Positions 1 through 8,542 of a stretch of DNA of 64,000 bases are shown here, one piece after another. The stretch's first letter is position 1. Every line of letters starts with the position of its first letter. A model generated the notes under the pieces. The model saw only the letters and a list, made by a program, of their open reading frames with translations. It was not told the origin of the DNA and did no database searches. This stretch comes from Candidatus Nanoarchaeia archaeon. GTDB taxonomy: Archaea > Nanobdellota > Nanobdellia > Woesearchaeales > WJIZ01. Both the position numbers and the translations under genes were made by a program. The stretch is taken from contig JANQND010000019.1 of NCBI GenBank assembly GCA_028279765.1, forward strand, positions 25,034-89,033. Reading direction: 5' to 3'.

Positions 1-2
1 AG

Positions 3-302
3 AAAGAATCGTTTTCCAATCCGGTTGATGTGGAAGTTTCTTTAGTACAGAATGGACAGAGGAAAACCTGGACTATTGATGCCATGAGCGAGGATAGAGT
101 TTTCTCTATTGATATGAACGCGAAGAACCTCATTGCAGGAAAAAATGCGTACTCTATTGATGTTACCTACTATGATCAAAGAGGAAAGGCTTATACCACA
201 TCAGAGCAATTCGAGATTGAACTTGTGAATTTGAGTATAGGGCAGCAAGTACTGGCTTTTTTGAACAGGCTTGCTTCTTTGCTGAATTTCGGAAATAACT
301 GA
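3..302 (+). CDS. C-terminal end of a surface (S-layer-like/Ig-like) protein, partial
   Basis: The reading frame is open from the first bases of the window, so the gene starts upstream and only about the last 99 codons are seen. The visible part alternates short hydrophobic and polar stretches typical of a beta-sandwich (FSIDM, AYSIDVTYYD, FEIELVNLS). This looks like the conserved C-terminal domain of archaeal COG1361/NEW3-type envelope proteins. The last 25 residues form an amphipathic helix rather than a clear membrane anchor. It converges on the minus-strand gene that follows. The family assignment is tentative because the N-terminus is missing. Confidence 0.55.
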   Translation, partial: KESFSNPVDVEVSLVQNGQRKTWTIDAMSEDRVFSIDMNAKNLIAGKNAYSIDVTYYDQRGKAYTTSEQFEIELVNLSIGQQVLAFLNRLASLLNFGNN

Positions 303-305
303 AGT

Positions 306-977
306 TTATTTTATTTTTATCGCGATGAGGTTTCCCTGCTCGTTGTACTCCAGTCTCCAGATTTGCTGATTGTCTTTTGTGAAATGATATCCTAAGTCCG
401 GATTTGCATCGGTTGATGCATGGCAAATACTGCTTTTGCCGACTGCAACTAGTCCTCTTATGAATAAAGCGTCCGATGAAGGTACGGTACTGTCTGTCCA
501 GGGATTTCCTTCTGCGCACCAGGAGTTATCAATGATTCCTCCTTTAAATCCACCTCCTGAGCCACCCCTTCCCGACCCTGCAGACCCTGAGCCATCTAAC
601 CCTATTCCTCCTCCTGCTCCCTCAATTCCTTGTTGATCATCCGCAGAAGAATCATCTAAGATACTTAAGCTATCAACCTCGTTTATATCTAAAGGATTAG
701 AACGTAGAGGATTGAAGGATGTGTTGAAGAAAAAGAGTATCAACAAGAGAAGAATTATTGGCACGACAGTAAGAATAAAGCGCGCTTTGTGATGCGGGGA
801 TTTTCCTCTGCCTTTTTGGGTGAGCAGATCGGGATGTTCTCTTTTCACATCCTGCATTCCGTGCTCTACCACTACCCTGTTCCAGCCTCTTGAGATGAGC
901 ATTTGCCTGAGGTTTTCGGGAGTGTACCCTGTCTTGAGGGCATGCACGATGAATTTATTGAGTTCGTAGTTTGTCAT
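306..977 (-). CDS. Single-pass membrane protein with an N-terminal helical repeat and Gly-rich linker
   Basis: A protein of 223 residues of unknown function. Residues 4-45 form a helical module (LNKFIVHALKTGY, LRQMLISRGW) that matches the repeated modules of the secretion ATPase at 26637. One transmembrane segment follows at about residues 68-85 (VVPIILLLLILFFF), then an acidic/Gly-Ser-rich linker at about 105-145 and a small C-terminal domain with two Cys. The start lies 1 nt after the stop of the pilin-like gene upstream, so the two are co-transcribed. A role in pilus or surface assembly is inferred from the shared module and the neighbour. Confidence 0.6.
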   Translation of the reverse strand: MTNYELNKFIVHALKTGYTPENLRQMLISRGWNRVVVEHGMQDVKREHPDLLTQKGRGKSPHHKARFILTVVPIILLLLILFFFNTSFNPLRSNPLDINEVDSLSILDDSSADDQQGIEGAGGGIGLDGSGSAGSGRGGSGGGFKGGIIDNSWCAEGNPWTDSTVPSSDALFIRGLVAVGKSSICHASTDANPDLGYHFTKDNQQIWRLEYNEQGNLIAIKIK

Positions 978-978
978 T

Positions 979-2013
979 TTAGCATGAAAGCCCTATGGAT
1001 TTTGAGCAGGCGCATTGGTTGATGTAGGTGAAATAGGTAGCAGAGGAAAAGAGATGGCAGGATCCGGATGTACAAGTGTCTGAGTCTGCTCCAAAGTATG
1101 CAGAGGCAGTCAGTTCAGCAAAGAAGTTCTTTCCACTCCATGGAGAAGGTGACCCTGTTGAGGTTATCTGGTAGCAATTATCATTTGTAATACCTAATCC
1201 TGTGAAGCGTATGTAGTGGCCACTGGTCCCGATTTGAGCATCAGAATCAATAAGTGTTCCTGTTTGTCCAGAGTAGAGATCGTCGGAGAATAATACAACC
1301 GGCTCACATACATTATTCACACACTGCCAGTCTGCGGGGGTTCCTCCAAGGAGTGGATGCACAGGACAATCTGCTGCAATGAGACACTCTACGCAATCTC
1401 CAGAACCATCACATTGAAAGGGGGAGTTGCATAGTGGACCTGTTGATCCTGCAACAAGGTTCGTATACTGGCACATGTTGTTGTTCACGCTTTTTGCTGT
1501 GCAAATGACATCGGCACAATCTGTAGGGGTTGTTGGCGGCGTAGTCGTGGAGGTTCCGCCTGAACCCGAGCCTACTCGTCCTGTAATAATTCCAACATCA
1601 TTGAAAAATAACCCGGTGTCTGCCCTGGTGTATTGGATATCGAGTTCCATTTCCGCTTTTCCGTCCGTAATGGCGCAGTTTGTTAGCTGAATAGTAAATG
1701 TTTGGTCATTGCTAATTGTTGAGGAAGAAGTCCAGGGGACACAGGTAGAAAAGGGGAGCGATACTTGCACATTAGAGATAGGCCCTCCAAGGTTGTTCTT
1801 TAATTGTACTTGGATTATATCTCCATCAGTACTTAGTGCATGATCCCTGCAGGAGAGTCCAGTAGGGAATAAGCAATATTTAGGTGAGAAAATGTCTCCT
1901 TCCAATACTCCGAAATATGCAAGCGTAGCCACTGCTGCTATGATCACCACAAGAGCCCAGCCATAGGAGAGCAGAAAATCCATTGCAGCCTGCGATCTCT
2001 TGGAATGTATCAT
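979..2013 (-). CDS. Type IV pilin-like surface protein with class III signal peptide
   Basis: A protein of 344 residues. The N-terminus has a short basic leader (HSKRSQ) followed directly by a hydrophobic segment (AAMDFLLSYGWALVVIIAAV), the arrangement of archaeal class III (prepilin) signal peptides cut by a PilD/FlaK-like peptidase. The rest is an extracellular beta-rich region, a Thr/Pro/Gly linker near residues 150-165, and a Cys-rich half with paired cysteines likely to form disulfides. It is the first gene of a two-gene unit with the membrane protein downstream. It is expected to be exported by one of the pilus-type ATPase systems in the 26-37 kb region. Confidence 0.75.
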   Translation of the reverse strand: MIHSKRSQAAMDFLLSYGWALVVIIAAVATLAYFGVLEGDIFSPKYCLFPTGLSCRDHALSTDGDIIQVQLKNNLGGPISNVQVSLPFSTCVPWTSSSTISNDQTFTIQLTNCAITDGKAEMELDIQYTRADTGLFFNDVGIITGRVGSGSGGTSTTTPPTTPTDCADVICTAKSVNNNMCQYTNLVAGSTGPLCNSPFQCDGSGDCVECLIAADCPVHPLLGGTPADWQCVNNVCEPVVLFSDDLYSGQTGTLIDSDAQIGTSGHYIRFTGLGITNDNCYQITSTGSPSPWSGKNFFAELTASAYFGADSDTCTSGSCHLFSSATYFTYINQCACSKSIGLSC

Positions 2014-2107
2014 TTTTCCTCTTTTTTTGTTCTTTTCTGTTCTTTCGGTTTATTAATATTTGGGTAACAAATTTTTATGCTATTGCTTCTTTCCTGAAGT
2101 AGGATAG

Positions 2108-2284
2108 AAAAACTTATTCATCCATAGTGGGAGACGAACATTTTGCTCGGCAAAATGTTCTACGAAGGGTTTCCGAAGGTCATGGAAAGCAACAGACTGA
2201 TTTGCCTCGCTTTCCAGAACTCCCAGAAATCTTTGATTTCTGTGAGAACAACCCTCCCTTCGTCTCCACTGTGAATAAGTTTTT
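2108..2284. repeat. Palindromic multi-hairpin intergenic element E
   Basis: A 177-bp element between the pilin-like gene and serS. The outer arms are perfect 13-bp inverted repeats (2108-2120 and 2272-2284, AAAAACTTATTCA), followed inward by AGTGGGAGACGAA (2126-2138) and its near complement at 2259-2270. Inside are hairpins at 2136-2160 (11 bp, TCG loop), 2183-2216 (8-bp arms) and 2224-2242 (8 bp, TTT loop), plus the pair 2163-2169/2256-2262. The third hairpin shares the AATCTTTGATT core with the elements at 40741 and 45227. A plus-strand reading frame through it is not credible as a gene. Confidence 0.75.
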
Positions 2285-2357
2285 TCTCCGCCTGACCCTA
2301 GAGTTGTTATTCATTAAGAACAAGCTGATCTTACCTTCTGTTCCGGATTTGAAAAAG

Positions 2358-2366
2358 TATATAAAA
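2358..2366 (+). promoter_or_regulatory. TATA box of serS
   Basis: TATATAAAA with its centre about 26 bases before the serS ATG at 2388. At the usual archaeal TATA-to-start distance, transcription would begin at or within a base or two of the start codon, so the mRNA should be leaderless or nearly so. Confidence 0.55.
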
Positions 2367-2387
2367 GGAGAAGTGTTCTGAGATTAC

Positions 2388-3656
2388 ATGCTAAGTATTC
2401 AATTTATCAGGGAGAACAGTAATGTCATTCGGGCAGACCTTGAGAAGCGCAAGGATACAGAGAAGCTTGCGTGGGTTGATGAAATCCTGCAAAAGGATGA
2501 GAAATACCGGGGCTTGCTTGTTACTGTTCAGGACCTTCGTCACAAACGCAATACGGTAAGCTCAGAGATTAATGCACTGCGAAAAAAGGGAGAAGATACT
2601 TCAGCTCTTCTTGATGAGGCAAAGCAGATTCCTTCTAAGATTAAGTCGATCGAGGAAGAGACTGAACAACTGCAAAAGGAGATAAAAGAGAAGCAAATGC
2701 GGCTTCCGAACATCCTTCATGAATCAGTACCTATTGGAGATGATGAGGAAGGGAACGTAGTTGTTCGGGAAGTAGGGAAGAAGCCATCCTTTGATTTTGC
2801 ATTGCTTAATCATGGTGAGTGGCTTGAGAAAAGAAATCAAGCTGATTTTAAGAGAGCAACAAAAATCAGTGGGAGTGGGTTTTTCTTTCTTAAAGATAAG
2901 ATCGCGATGCTTGATTTTGCTCTTCAGCGTTTTGCGCTGGATAAGCTTTCGCAAAAAGGATATGTTCCGATCAGTCCTCCGGTTATGATGAGAAAGGAGC
3001 CGTATGAGGGTGTTACGGATCTTGCTGATTTTGAGAATGTGATGTATAAGATTGAGGATGAAGATCTCTACCTGATTGCAACATCCGAGCATGCCATCGG
3101 CGGGATGCATATGGGCGAGACGTTTGAGCCTGATATGCTGCCTATCAAATATGCGGGAGTTTCTCCTTGTTTTAGAAAAGAAATTGGCTCGCGAGGCATT
3201 GATACGAAAGGATTGTTTCGGGTTCATCAATTTAATAAGATCGAGCAGTTTGTGTTTTGCTCTGCGGATCAGTCCTGGAAATTGTATGAGGAGCTGCTTG
3301 CTAATGCGGAGGAGATTTTTAAGGAATTAGCATTGCCCTATCGGGTGGTTGATATTTGCACGGGAGATATTGGTATTGTTGCTGCAAAAAAGCAGGATAT
3401 TGAAGTGTGGATGCCACGGGAAGAGAAATACAGGGAAGTTGTCTCCTGCTCTAATTGTACTGCTTATCAGGCAACTCGACTGGGTATTAAATACAAGAAA
3501 GAGGATGGCAAAGAGTTTGCTCATACCCTGAATTCTACTGCCGTTGCCACATCGCGAACGATTCGGGCAATCATTGAAAATTATCAGCAAAAAGATGGTA
3601 GTGTACTTGTTCCTAAAGTTCTACAGCCGTATATGAATGGACTCAAGAAGATTTGA
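2388..3656 (+). CDS. serS: Seryl-tRNA synthetase
   Basis: This class II enzyme of 422 residues charges tRNA-Ser with serine in the cytoplasm. The N-terminal 110 residues form the antiparallel coiled-coil arm that reaches the long variable arm of tRNA-Ser (RENSNVIRADLEKRKD and a following charged helix pair). The catalytic domain shows the substrate signature TSEHAIGGMH and motif 2 (PCFRKEIGSRGIDTKGLFR), with motif 3 near the C-terminus (STAVATSRTIRAIIEN). Length and layout match the common bacterial/archaeal SerRS rather than the rare methanogen form. A TATA box lies 22 bases upstream of the ATG, suggesting a leaderless mRNA. Confidence 0.95.
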   Translation: MLSIQFIRENSNVIRADLEKRKDTEKLAWVDEILQKDEKYRGLLVTVQDLRHKRNTVSSEINALRKKGEDTSALLDEAKQIPSKIKSIEEETEQLQKEIKEKQMRLPNILHESVPIGDDEEGNVVVREVGKKPSFDFALLNHGEWLEKRNQADFKRATKISGSGFFFLKDKIAMLDFALQRFALDKLSQKGYVPISPPVMMRKEPYEGVTDLADFENVMYKIEDEDLYLIATSEHAIGGMHMGETFEPDMLPIKYAGVSPCFRKEIGSRGIDTKGLFRVHQFNKIEQFVFCSADQSWKLYEELLANAEEIFKELALPYRVVDICTGDIGIVAAKKQDIEVWMPREEKYREVVSCSNCTAYQATRLGIKYKKEDGKEFAHTLNSTAVATSRTIRAIIENYQQKDGSVLVPKVLQPYMNGLKKI

Positions 3657-3706
3657 TTTCCTGCTTAATCAATATTATTAAATACTTGCTTTCTTGAATG
3701 TGAGGT

Positions 3707-4108
3707 ATGAATATTCATGGTCTTGTGTACCTTATTGTAGGGCTATTTATCACCGGGTTTTCGTATTACGTGACTGCGATTACGGATGCTTTTGAACTCT
3801 CGAAGTTTTCGCTTTTTATCCTGGTTGGCATTGGATTTATTGTTGTGGGGTTGTTTAAGTTGATTGTTGGGATGATACAACAGAAGCCCAAGATTGCAAA
3901 GGAGAATTATCCGCATCATCGGCCCGTGGTTCATTCGGGGCATGGGCAACAGTCTTCGCACGATCATCAACATCCTGCTCATACTCACCAGCATAAGCAT
4001 CGACAGGACCAGAACCCTTCCATGAAGTTTTGCTCCCAATGCGGTACTACTCTTCGGCATTTTGACAAGTTTTGTTATAAGTGCGGCAGCAGGGAGTTTA
4101 GGGGATAG
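3707..4108 (+). CDS. Two-helix membrane protein with His-rich linker and C-terminal zinc ribbon
   Basis: A protein of 133 residues. Two transmembrane helices lie at about residues 5-25 and 35-57. A linker very rich in histidine follows (HHRPVVHSGHGQQSSHDHQH, about residues 66-98). The C-terminal zinc ribbon has two CxxC knuckles (CSQCG and CYKCG). The His-rich stretch could bind metal, but no function can be assigned. It sits 50 bases after serS in the same direction and could share its transcript. Confidence 0.7.
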   Translation: MNIHGLVYLIVGLFITGFSYYVTAITDAFELSKFSLFILVGIGFIVVGLFKLIVGMIQQKPKIAKENYPHHRPVVHSGHGQQSSHDHQHPAHTHQHKHRQDQNPSMKFCSQCGTTLRHFDKFCYKCGSREFRG

Positions 4109-4165
4109 GTTAGATTACTATTTTCAGCAAACTTTAAAAATAATCTCACCTAACACATTTTTACG

Positions 4166-5236
4166 ATGGGGGTTTTTGATAATATTCTACATGCGGATCA
4201 GACATTGTTTAAGAATATCGATGCGCTGGATTTTGATTTCATCCCTAAGATTATTCCTTACCGCGAAGAAGAGCAGCGCAGAATCGCCTCGTCAATTCAG
4301 CCCTTATTTTCTCAGCGAAATGGAAAGAATGTCGTGATTTGCGGGACTCCTGGTGCGGGAAAGACCGTTGCCTGCAGGCATGTGTTTCGGGAGCTGGAAG
4401 AGAAGAGCGAGGATATTATTCCTATCTATATTAATTGCTGGAAGCGTAACACCAGCTATAAGGTTGCGCTTGAAATCTGCCATCAGTTAGGGTATGCCTT
4501 TACACAGAATAAAAAAACGGATGAGCTTTTTCGAGAGATTGTAAGGATTCTGAATAAGAAAAATGTGGTCTTTGCCTTTGATGAGATTGACAAGGCAGAT
4601 GATTATGATTTTCTGTATGTGCTCTCTGAGGAAATCTATCGAAAAGCACTGATTATGATTACTAACTTTCGGACTTTCTTAGAGGATATGGACGAGCGGG
4701 TGAAGTCGCGGATCATGCCGGAACTGATTGAGTTCAAGCCCTATACCCTTGAGGAGACAAGAGGAATATTGAAGCAGCGGGTTGAATATGCATTTTTTGA
4801 AGGAGTATGGGAGAGTGATGCGTTTACCCTTGTAGTGGAGAAAAGTGCATCAATGCAGGATATTCGATCGGGAATTCATTTATTGAAGGATAGTGCTGAT
4901 GCTGCAGAAAGCAAAGCAAGTAAAAAGATTACCAAGGAGCATGCACAAAAAGCTATTAGCAAAGTGGATGAATTGGGCGCCCTGAAGTCAACTGATCTGA
5001 AAGAAGATGATAAAGTCATTCTGGGAATCATTAAGAAGCATTCAAAGAGCAAGATTGGAGACTTGTATAAGCTATATGAGAATGCTGGTGGCAAAGGCGC
5101 CTACAAGACCTTTCAGAGAAAAATGAAGTCGTTTCAGGATCAAGGGTTTGTTACCCTGAAAAAAAGCCAGGGTGAAGGCGGGAATACGACTATTGTTGAG
5201 TATAAAGAGCGAACGAAGAGTTTGAGTGAGTTTTAG
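4166..5236 (+). CDS. cdc6: Orc1/Cdc6-type replication initiator
   Basis: An AAA+ ATPase of 356 residues that in archaea binds origins and loads MCM. Walker A is GTPGAGKT at residues 60-67, and Walker B is VVFAFDEIDKA at about 133-143. A sensor region (MITNFRTFLEDMDERVKSR) and the Orc1 pattern SMQDIRSGIHLLKDSADAAE follow. The C-terminal 90 residues form the winged-helix DNA-binding domain. No second initiator gene is seen in the window. Archaeal origins are often next to this gene; the short spacer upstream holds no clear origin boxes, and the nearest candidates are in the element at 2108-2284. Confidence 0.92.
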   Translation: MGVFDNILHADQTLFKNIDALDFDFIPKIIPYREEEQRRIASSIQPLFSQRNGKNVVICGTPGAGKTVACRHVFRELEEKSEDIIPIYINCWKRNTSYKVALEICHQLGYAFTQNKKTDELFREIVRILNKKNVVFAFDEIDKADDYDFLYVLSEEIYRKALIMITNFRTFLEDMDERVKSRIMPELIEFKPYTLEETRGILKQRVEYAFFEGVWESDAFTLVVEKSASMQDIRSGIHLLKDSADAAESKASKKITKEHAQKAISKVDELGALKSTDLKEDDKVILGIIKKHSKSKIGDLYKLYENAGGKGAYKTFQRKMKSFQDQGFVTLKKSQGEGGNTTIVEYKERTKSLSEF

Positions 5237-5261
5237 TATTTCTGTTGGATGATTTGTTAGG

Positions 5262-5357
5262 AAAAATAATAACAATTCTGGTAGGCAAACCGGTTTTGCT
5301 CTGTGCAAAACCTCTAGCTCCAAGTGTTCGCTCGTTTGCACCATTGTTATTATTTTT
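5262..5357 (+). repeat. Modular palindromic element, copy A
   Basis: A 96-bp element between cdc6 and the acylphosphatase gene. The outer arms are perfect 15-bp inverted repeats (5262-5276 AAAAATAATAACAAT and 5343-5357). Inside, GGTAGGCAAAC pairs in part with GTTTGCACC, and a perfect 8-bp hairpin GGTTTTGC/GCAAAACC lies at 5292-5312. The end motifs (GGCAGGCA-like on the left, TGCACCATTGTT on the right) match copies B, C and D. It contains no plausible coding sequence. Confidence 0.8.
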
Positions 5358-5378
5358 TATTGGTTTTGCGTTGAGATT

Positions 5379-5651
5379 TCAGTGAGTTATTGAGAAAGTA
5401 ATGAATTCTCCTGCTGCAGGTGTTTTGTGGGAAGTTATGTTTTTGACATGTGCCTGTGCTGGGCCTTTCTTGCACAGCTCTTCAATTTCTGCTATGTCAT
5501 TATCGTTGCCCTCTGCAACTATTTCTACCTTGTCCTGTCCTACGTTTTTTACATACCCTCTTAGATTCAGTTTTTGAGCGTGGCTTAATACGAAGTATCT
5601 GAATCCGACGCCCTGCACTATTCCTTTTACGGTTATTTCTATTCTGAGCAT
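5379..5651 (-). CDS. acyP: Acylphosphatase
   Basis: A small cytoplasmic enzyme of 90 residues that hydrolyses acyl phosphates such as carbamoyl phosphate and 1,3-bisphosphoglycerate. The phosphate-binding loop and catalytic Arg are in VQGVGFRYF (residues 13-21), and the catalytic Asn is in GYVKNVGQDKVEIVAEG. Length and fold order match the family. It converges on cdc6 across the palindromic element. Confidence 0.92.
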   Translation of the reverse strand: MLRIEITVKGIVQGVGFRYFVLSHAQKLNLRGYVKNVGQDKVEIVAEGNDNDIAEIEELCKKGPAQAHVKNITSHKTPAAGEFITFSITH

Positions 5652-5719
5652 AGGGGATATTCTTATTTTTTGGAGTATAAAAAAATGGTGGAGAGCCTAC
5701 TTGAAAAAAATTGTATTCA

Positions 5720-8542
5720 TCATTCTCGGTGATTGTATTTATCAGCAAGTATGTCAAAAGTTCCTGAGTTTACAGAAAAATATAATTTTGTGTCATCATA
5801 TTGATAGGATATAGTGAAATTAACAATTCCATCAGGGTAAACTTGCAGTATTTTTTCTTTCATTTCATCGGTGTATCTAAAACTATAGAACCTTTCCTCA
5901 TCGCTTTCCTCAAAAAAGGGATAAACATATGTATGTTCATTCTTCTGAATATCTGTGCCCGGAATTGAAAACCTTATAGTTACGTGTTCCCTTATCTTTG
6001 GATTGAAGTAACCTGGCTCACCAATATATTTAAAGTAAAGAGTTGCTACTGAATATCGGTTGCTATTGGTAAACCCTGTGTAGTTTAGGAAGTTTGTTTC
6101 ATTTATGAAATTAGCTTTAGGGCTCTTGCAGTCTAAATAATTTAAGGATGAGCAACTGCCACACTCGTTTGCGTAGTAATTTTGAAGAGGACAATTTGTA
6201 TTCTCCTGCCCCACAATTTTAGTAATAGTTACAGGGCATAAAACGTAGTTTTCTGGATCCTGAGTATAAAACATGTCTTTGCTTATATTTTCATAAAATT
6301 TGGCGCTAGCACCCCATGTACTATAAGTACTTACTTTTGAGTCAGAAGCATTTCGCAGCTTATACCCGAACCCTTTTCCCATTATGCATGATTTTTTTTG
6401 AGGGAACTCAAACAGGTCAGGTACTCCCTCAGGATATTTTTGTCCAAACCCATGGTAGAGGTCAGGAGCATGAAAAATCTGATGACCCATTTCGTGAACT
6501 ATGGTAAGATAGGGCTTGTTTATGAAAATATCGCTTGCAGAGAGAGAGAAGGAGATATAGGAGTTCCTACCTGCTGCAAAAGACCTTCTAAAGGAGGAAT
6601 AATCATGTAGATTGTTATATTGAATATAGATCATAAAATCGAATGGATCAGTATTAATGCTATTTTCCCTTACAGCTTCGCGGAAGAACTCCTTTACTAA
6701 ACCATGGTCGCTAGACTCAAGTGTGTTTTCCTTCTCAACAGGATCAAGAAAAGTGATGTTGAAGCGAGGAGATTTCCCATAAATGGTGTTAGCTATTTTG
6801 TGTTTTTTCAACTGCCTTTCCCAGAACTTTCCAATAGACCTCAGAGAGTATGTTCTTACCTCAATAGTTGTATTTGCTCTTGAATAAGCTGGAGAAATAT
6901 TTCTGAAAGTAGTATAGTCATCTGAGGAAAAAAGAATATCTTTGAGATTGTACTCAGAATAATTATAGTCAAAAATGGAGTCATCACAGGAAGTACGGAC
7001 TGTACTAGCAAATCTGCCCCCAGTATTTTTATTTGTGAAACATAATTTTTGTTTTTCTAAGTCCCAACCTGGAAACACTACTTGAAGTACCCCTACCTGA
7101 AACGTAGTGTTATCTTCAAAAATGTCAAAACAGATGTTATTATTCGTACTATTTATTACTAGAAGAGTTTCATTTTCTGGAGTTGAATCAATTGGATTCC
7201 TGGGCCTCGTGACAATACGGTATTGAATATCCATATCAACGCATTTGTCAGGACTCAATTTCTTTATTTCTTGAAGCTCTTCTTCAGATATTCGAATAAT
7301 TCTTGATGAATTTCCAGACCTAGAAATTTTATTTTGCTCATTCCAAGTGTAGGAGGAATTTAGAATAGAAATAACAAAATATGCTGACTCATTGTATAAG
7401 GTAACATTAGTTAAAGGAGTATAGCTGTAATCTATTTTTAACCAATTAGCGAATCGATCATACGCTACTCTCTGCAGAGTAAAATCCTTTGCTATTTCTT
7501 TCTCATCATAAATTGTTGAAAGGATAGGAATGCACTGACCAGCAGCAGCACAAATCATGTTTTCTGGACAGCCACAAAGACTACACCATTGGCTTAACCG
7601 TAGGGATACTTCCCCGACGGGATTATGGCTCCTCGAGCAGAAGTTTGGCTTATTCTCAGAGCATCGTGCATATTTTGTTCCATCATCACAATAGTAGTCC
7701 TGTAGACTTGAGACACAAGTGTTGTTAATACAATATCCATATTTACATCCACATTCTCTACAATTTTCGATAATTTTTGCTTCACAATTACCATCCTTGC
7801 AGTCTAGAGTACATTGGTCGGGTTTTTCTACGGAGCATTCTCCTACTTCTATTCCATCATCACAATATCTCATCTGCTCTGGAAAGCATGTACTATTAAA
7901 GCAGAACCCTTCACTGCATCCACATTCTTTGCAGTTATCAATCAGGTTTGCCTCGCAATTGCCATTTTTGCAATCTATTACGCATTGTTTAGGCGTTTCT
8001 TCTGCGCACTCTCCAACATCTGTTCCATCTTCACAAATCGAAGGTAGCCGGCACTGACCTCCTTTCTTATATTTCCCTTTGACTTGGACTATCTGTTCTC
8101 TACATCCTAAATCGCAGGCAACCTTCTTTGTCTTAATCTTGTTGTTATCACAGTAGTATTCCTTAAGGTATTGTTTCGTTCCATCTTCCTTGTTTTTCTT
8201 TCCAGTGCATTTATCATACTTGAAACTTTTTTCTTTTCCTTTGATAATATAATGAGCTATGTCCGCATCATATGATGATATTCCTTTATCCTTGTCAACA
8301 CACACTTTTTTAGGGTAAGGCTTTTCATCTATGCTGCATACTCCCCCTATGCAATAACTGGTACGACAATCCTCACTATCATGGCAGAGCTTTCCAACTG
8401 GGCAGGGAATGCAGTCTCCCCCGCAATCCACATCAGTTTCTGATTCATCCCATTCACCATTTGAGCATAGGTCTTCGCTGGCGACTACAAAACCAACCAT
8501 TAGAAAGGCCATAAGAAAAAGTAATCCCTTCACTGGATACAC
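5720..8542 (-). CDS. Large secreted Cys-rich zinc metalloprotease-like protein
   Basis: A protein of 940 residues with a Sec signal peptide (residues 1-21, KGLLFLMAFLMVGFVVAS). The first 330 residues hold Cys-rich modules; at least two near-identical units share the pattern CxDCKxGNCEAxxIxNCxEC. After a beta-rich middle comes a zincin motif, HEMGHQIFHAPDLY (H683, E684, H687, with H691 or D694 as the third ligand). Spacing differs by one residue from M6 and metzincin motifs, so no peptidase family is named. It is predicted to act outside the cell on proteins. The start overlaps the end of the pilin-like gene at 8530 by 13 bases, so the two form one unit. Confidence 0.72.
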   Translation of the reverse strand: MYPVKGLLFLMAFLMVGFVVASEDLCSNGEWDESETDVDCGGDCIPCPVGKLCHDSEDCRTSYCIGGVCSIDEKPYPKKVCVDKDKGISSYDADIAHYIIKGKEKSFKYDKCTGKKNKEDGTKQYLKEYYCDNNKIKTKKVACDLGCREQIVQVKGKYKKGGQCRLPSICEDGTDVGECAEETPKQCVIDCKNGNCEANLIDNCKECGCSEGFCFNSTCFPEQMRYCDDGIEVGECSVEKPDQCTLDCKDGNCEAKIIENCRECGCKYGYCINNTCVSSLQDYYCDDGTKYARCSENKPNFCSRSHNPVGEVSLRLSQWCSLCGCPENMICAAAGQCIPILSTIYDEKEIAKDFTLQRVAYDRFANWLKIDYSYTPLTNVTLYNESAYFVISILNSSYTWNEQNKISRSGNSSRIIRISEEELQEIKKLSPDKCVDMDIQYRIVTRPRNPIDSTPENETLLVINSTNNNICFDIFEDNTTFQVGVLQVVFPGWDLEKQKLCFTNKNTGGRFASTVRTSCDDSIFDYNYSEYNLKDILFSSDDYTTFRNISPAYSRANTTIEVRTYSLRSIGKFWERQLKKHKIANTIYGKSPRFNITFLDPVEKENTLESSDHGLVKEFFREAVRENSINTDPFDFMIYIQYNNLHDYSSFRRSFAAGRNSYISFSLSASDIFINKPYLTIVHEMGHQIFHAPDLYHGFGQKYPEGVPDLFEFPQKKSCIMGKGFGYKLRNASDSKVSTYSTWGASAKFYENISKDMFYTQDPENYVLCPVTITKIVGQENTNCPLQNYYANECGSCSSLNYLDCKSPKANFINETNFLNYTGFTNSNRYSVATLYFKYIGEPGYFNPKIREHVTIRFSIPGTDIQKNEHTYVYPFFEESDEERFYSFRYTDEMKEKILQVYPDGIVNFTISYQYDDTKLYFSVNSGTFDILADKYNHRE

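Noticed and set aside
2127..2381. Plus-strand reading frame of 84 codons before serS
   Set aside because: It runs through the hairpins of the palindromic element, has no ribosome-binding site, and its composition follows the inverted repeats.
5237..5378. Replication origin directly after cdc6
   Set aside because: The gap is filled by palindromic element copy A, which matches intergenic elements far from cdc6, and no origin-box pair is seen.
7719..8057. Plus-strand frame of 112 codons with repeated His/Pro/Ser sequence
   Set aside because: It is opposite the Cys-rich repeats of the zincin gene; the repeated look is a mirror of those repeats.
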